A stretch of DNA of 47,284 nucleotides from assembly GCA_001464815.1 (NCBI GenBank), contig LNDW01000008.1, forward strand, positions 1-47,284, written 5' to 3'. The first letter of the stretch is position 1, and every line of letters starts with the position of its first letter. Source of the DNA: Betaproteobacteria bacterium Ga0077527. Lineage in GTDB: Bacteria > Pseudomonadota > Gammaproteobacteria > Burkholderiales > SG8-41. Made by a program: the position numbers and the translations under genes. Shown in pieces: positions 44,516 through 47,284 of the stretch. Below the pieces are notes generated by a model, which was not told the DNA's origin, searched no databases, and saw nothing but the letters and a program-made list of their open reading frames with translations.

Positions 44516-44537
44516 GTCTTGGGCCGGGCGCAAATGC

Positions 44538-45515
44538 TTATTCGAGCTTGATGTTCGCTGCCTTGATGACACGGACCCAGTCTTCATATTCCTTGCGCAT
44601 GAACTTGCCGAGTTCATCCGGCGTGGTGGGGGCAGGGTCGGCGCCCTGGCTGGAGAAACGCTTGGAGATGTCCGGGTCGTTCAGCGCCTTCACCGTTTCG
44701 GCATTGATCCTGGCGATGATGTCCCTGGGCACGCCGGCGTGGGCCATGAAGGCATACCAGGTCACGTACTGAAAACCCTTTACGCCGGATTCAGCCACGG
44801 TCGGGATGTCGGGTGCGGCGGGCGAGCGTTTGGCGCTGCCAACGGCGATGCCGCGCATGCGGCCGTTGGCGATGTGCGGCAGAACCGAAGGCATGCTGTT
44901 GAACATCGCCGTGATCTGGCCGGAAATCAGGTCGGTCATTGCCGGCGCGGTGCCCTTGTAGGGGATGTGGACGAGGTTGGTGCCGGTCATCGACTTCAGC
45001 AGTTCCATGCCCATGTGCTGCGGGCTGCCGGGGCCGACCGAGCCGTAATTGATCTGGCCAGGCTTGGATTTGGCGAGCTTGATCAGGTCCGGCACATTGC
45101 GCACCGGCAGCGAGGGGTGCACGACGAGAATCTGCGGGTTGATCACCAGCAGCGAAATCGGCGCGAGATCCTTGAACACGTCGTACGGCAGCTTCGGATT
45201 CAGTGCCGGAGCCAGTGCCAGAGAACCGCCGGTGCCGAAGAGGATGGTGTAACCGTCGGGCGGCGAGCGCAATACGTTTTCGACACCGATCACGCCGCCT
45301 GCGCCGGGGCGGTTCTCGACAACGATCTGTTGTTTCCAGGCCTCGGACATTTTCTGGCCCAGAGCGCGGCCGACAAAATCAGTGGGGCCGCCGGGCGGGA
45401 AATGGATCACCATGCGCATCGCGCGCGACGGGAAACTCTGCGCGGTTTGTGCAGAGGCGAAGCCGCTGCCGAGCAGGGCTGCCGCAATGCAGCAGCCAAT
45501 GACTGTTTTTTTCAT
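44538..45515 (-). CDS. Bug/TctC-family periplasmic substrate-binding protein (second)
   Basis: A 325-residue secreted binding protein. ATG 45515 has GGAGGAG 8 bp upstream; the much longer open frame upstream is the antisense of the CoA ligase. The signal peptide (MKKTVIGCCIAAALLGSGFASA) ends near residue 23. Motifs are RMVIHFPPGGPTDFVGRALGQ, VVENRPGAGGVIG, PPDGYTILFG, NYGSVGPGSPQHMGMELL, LVHIPYKGTAPAMTDLI and the closing DWVRVIKAANIKLE. It is divergent from an acyl-CoA ligase gene across a 120-bp control region with two palindromes, suggesting uptake and activation of one carboxylic acid. No membrane transport subunits are visible. Confidence 0.93.
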   Translation of the reverse strand: MKKTVIGCCIAAALLGSGFASAQTAQSFPSRAMRMVIHFPPGGPTDFVGRALGQKMSEAWKQQIVVENRPGAGGVIGVENVLRSPPDGYTILFGTGGSLALAPALNPKLPYDVFKDLAPISLLVINPQILVVHPSLPVRNVPDLIKLAKSKPGQINYGSVGPGSPQHMGMELLKSMTGTNLVHIPYKGTAPAMTDLISGQITAMFNSMPSVLPHIANGRMRGIAVGSAKRSPAAPDIPTVAESGVKGFQYVTWYAFMAHAGVPRDIIARINAETVKALNDPDISKRFSSQGADPAPTTPDELGKFMRKEYEDWVRVIKAANIKLE

Positions 45516-45531
45516 GTGTTTTTCTCCTCCT

Positions 45532-45568
45532 GTGCGGTCCGCACTGTGCAAATCTAGCACGACTCGTG
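45532..45568. promoter_or_regulatory. Two operator-like palindromes in the divergent control region
   Basis: GTGCGG-t-CCGCAC (45532-45544) and CACGA-c-TCGTG (45558-45568) are perfect inverted repeats. They lie between the second Bug start and the ligase -35, well placed for one regulator to act on both genes. Confidence 0.5.
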
Positions 45569-45569
45569 T

Positions 45570-45598
45570 TTGACCCGTGAACATGCAGCGGCTATCTT
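45570..45598 (+). promoter_or_regulatory. Sigma70-type promoter for the CoA ligase gene
   Basis: TTGACC (45570-45575), a 17-bp spacer and TATCTT (45593-45598) lie 37 bp before the ATG. Confidence 0.6.
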
Positions 45599-45635
45599 CG
45601 ATTGATTCTTCCACGTCGACGATAAAGTCCAAAAA

Positions 45636-47284
45636 ATGAACGACGCACTCCGTGCTTTGCTGCATCCGCAATCCATCGCCGTGATTGGCGCTTCCACCGA
45701 TTTCAACAAGATCAACGGCCGCACCTTCAAGGCGCTGGTCGACAAGGGTTACACCGGGCGCATCCTGCCGGTGAATCCGAAATACCAGACGCTGCTCGAC
45801 CGGCCCTGTTATCCGGACGTGGCTTCGATACCGGGCACGGTGGACCTCGCCGTGGTCGCTGTGCCGGCGAAACACGTGCCTGACACGCTGCGCGAACTCG
45901 GGCGCAAGGGTGTCAAGGTTGCGGTGGTTTTCAGCTCCGGCTTCAGCGAAGTCGGCGGTGACGGGGTGCGCCTCGAGGCCGAGCTGAAACAGGCGATCCG
46001 CGACAGCGGCGTGCGCGTGCTGGGCCCCAACTGCCTGGGACTGGTCAACGTGTTCGAGAACATGATGGCCACCTTCAGCCAGTTTTCGCTGGGGCCGACG
46101 CCGGAAGGGCCGGCGGCGTTTGTCACGCAGTCCGGCGCACTGGGCACCGCGACCGCGGGGGTTGCGCGCAAGCGCGGGCTCAACTTCGGATTTTTCGTCA
46201 ACACCGGCAATGAAACCGACCTGCAGTTCGTCGATGTAATGGGCGCGATCGTGGCCGAAGACAAGGTCACCGTCGGTGCCGGTTATATCGAAGGCCTTAA
46301 AAACGGGCCGGGGCTGTTGCGCGTGGCCGAGGATGCAATGGCACGCAGCAAGCCGCTGGTGCTGACCAAGGTCGGCCGCACCAAGGCCGGCGCCAGGGCG
46401 ATTGCCTCGCATACCGGTTCGCTCGCCGGTGAGGATGCGGTGTTTGCCGGCGTGATTCGCCAACGTGGCATCATCCGCGCCCGCAGTGATGAGCAACTAC
46501 TTGATTTTGTTGAAGTATTTTCACAGTGCGCATTACCCGGCGGACGCGGCATCGGCATCATCACGCGCTCCGGCGGTGCGGGCGCGCTGATGGCGGACCG
46601 CGCCGAGGAAATCGGCCTTGATGTGGCGACACTGAGCGAGGCGACCACAACCGCGTTGCGCAAGGTGGTGCCGGCTTTCGGTTCCACCGGCAATCCGGTG
46701 GATATCACCGCGCAGGGCCTGGTTGATCCCAACCTGATGCGCGAGAGCATCAAGATACTGCTCTCCGATCCGAAGGTGGATGTCGCGATTGCCTGGCTGT
46801 CGTTCTCCGAAAAACAGGCCGACATGAACGTGCGCAATTTTGTCGAAGCCAAGGCGCAGGCGAGCAAACCCTTCATCGTGTGCTGGATGGGGATGCCCGA
46901 TGCAGCAGCCGAGCAGATGCGTGCTGCCGGCATTCCGGTGCTGCGCAGCGCCGAGGCTGCCGTCGATGCCATCGGCGCGCTGGTGCAATACGCCGAGGCC
47001 CGCCGCAACTGGCTGGCCGATGCGCCGGCCCGCGCCGCGCTGCAATTACCGGCATTAAAACTGCCCGCGGCTGCCGGCCCGGTGGCCAGCCTCGAAGGCC
47101 AGGCGCTGCTGCAAAGCTGTGGTGTCAAAACCGCGGCTGCGAAACTCGCCGGCAGCGCCGATGCCGCTGTCGCAGCAGCCGATGCACTGGGCTACCCGGT
47201 GGTGCTCAAGATCGAATCGCCGGACATCCTGCACAAGACCGAAGCCAAAGGTGTGGCGCTGAACCTGAAGGATGCCGATGCAGT
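45636..47284 (+). CDS. Acyl-CoA ligase, NDP-forming type (3' partial)
   Basis: At least 549 residues from ATG 45636, running off the window end. It has the CoA-binding Rossmann domain (HPQSIAVIGASTDFNKINGRTF, in part; GRILPVNPKY; VDLAVVAVPAKHV; VFSSGFSEVG; LGPNCLGLVN), then the succinyl-CoA-synthetase-like domain (FVTQSGALGTATAGVA, FVNTGNE, SKPLVLTKVGRTKAGARAIASHTGSLAGED in part, with the phospho-His region) and a second flavodoxin-like part (IITRSGGAGALMADRAEE). The ATP-grasp domain begins near residue 515 (ALGYPVVLKIESPDILHKTEAKGV). The architecture is that of ADP-forming acetyl/acyl-CoA synthetases. Substrate is unknown; the divergent Bug protein suggests an imported carboxylate. Confidence 0.88.
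   Translation, partial: MNDALRALLHPQSIAVIGASTDFNKINGRTFKALVDKGYTGRILPVNPKYQTLLDRPCYPDVASIPGTVDLAVVAVPAKHVPDTLRELGRKGVKVAVVFSSGFSEVGGDGVRLEAELKQAIRDSGVRVLGPNCLGLVNVFENMMATFSQFSLGPTPEGPAAFVTQSGALGTATAGVARKRGLNFGFFVNTGNETDLQFVDVMGAIVAEDKVTVGAGYIEGLKNGPGLLRVAEDAMARSKPLVLTKVGRTKAGARAIASHTGSLAGEDAVFAGVIRQRGIIRARSDEQLLDFVEVFSQCALPGGRGIGIITRSGGAGALMADRAEEIGLDVATLSEATTTALRKVVPAFGSTGNPVDITAQGLVDPNLMRESIKILLSDPKVDVAIAWLSFSEKQADMNVRNFVEAKAQASKPFIVCWMGMPDAAAEQMRAAGIPVLRSAEAAVDAIGALVQYAEARRNWLADAPARAALQLPALKLPAAAGPVASLEGQALLQSCGVKTAAAKLAGSADAAVAAADALGYPVVLKIESPDILHKTEAKGVALNLKDADA

Noticed and set aside
45516..46496. Long minus-strand extension of the second Bug frame
   Set aside because: It is the antisense shadow of the CoA ligase; ATG 45515 has a strong ribosome site and a signal peptide.
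46283..47128. 281-codon minus-strand frame
   Set aside because: Ser/Ala/Arg-rich shadow of the CoA ligase; the plus frame has coherent family motifs.

Overview
The window is high-GC bacterial chromosome from a betaproteobacterium, most likely Burkholderiales-like. Three things suggest this. The gene order gyrA-serC-(serA)-pheA-hisC-tyrA-aroA-cmk-rpsA-ihfB-lapA-lapB-pyrF-rfaE-rfaD-cysM is the usual one there. There are two orphan Bug/TctC-type periplasmic binding proteins. The tmRNA encodes the tag ANDERYSLAA. No plasmid, IS element or CRISPR array is visible.

Layout. 1-3700: one end of a prophage or prophage remnant (probable terminase C-terminus, T7-type tail fibre, C1q-like head protein, small membrane protein, M15 endolysin, 3-TM holin) ending 70 bp from the 3' end of ssrA (3767-4131, minus strand). 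4192-8606 (minus): an exported protein of unknown function, a HAD phosphatase (gph or mupP type), ubiG, an mtaD-type deaminase and an OmpA-family protein. 9171-28720 (plus): an almost unbroken housekeeping run covering DNA gyrase, serine, phenylalanine, tyrosine, histidine and chorismate synthesis, CMP kinase, ribosomal protein S1, IHF-beta, LPS assembly control (LapAB), pyrimidine synthesis, heptose synthesis, cysteine synthase B, an exonuclease and RlmD. 28789-29805: a BI-1/YccA membrane protein and tRNA-Ser(UGA).

29854-35975 is the accessory part: a small AtzG-like protein, an amidase, a Bug binding protein, a second amidase, a convergent third amidase that carries its own AtzG-like C-terminal domain, and a QueD-like protein. 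From 36095: lysC, tRNA-Ser(GCU) followed by a 190-bp tandem duplication that includes a copy of the tRNA 3' end, an AsmA-like protein, tRNA-Asn, tyrB, uvrB, a transglutaminase-like protein, a low-molecular-weight phosphotyrosine phosphatase, a second Bug protein, and a divergent CoA ligase cut by the window end.

The best candidates for something new are the split-and-fused amidase locus; a dispersed AT-rich element of about 23 bp (five copies, two of them identical) placed next to gene starts or ends; and the tandem duplication behind tRNA-Ser(GCU). All family assignments come from reading translated sequence by eye; no database search was run.
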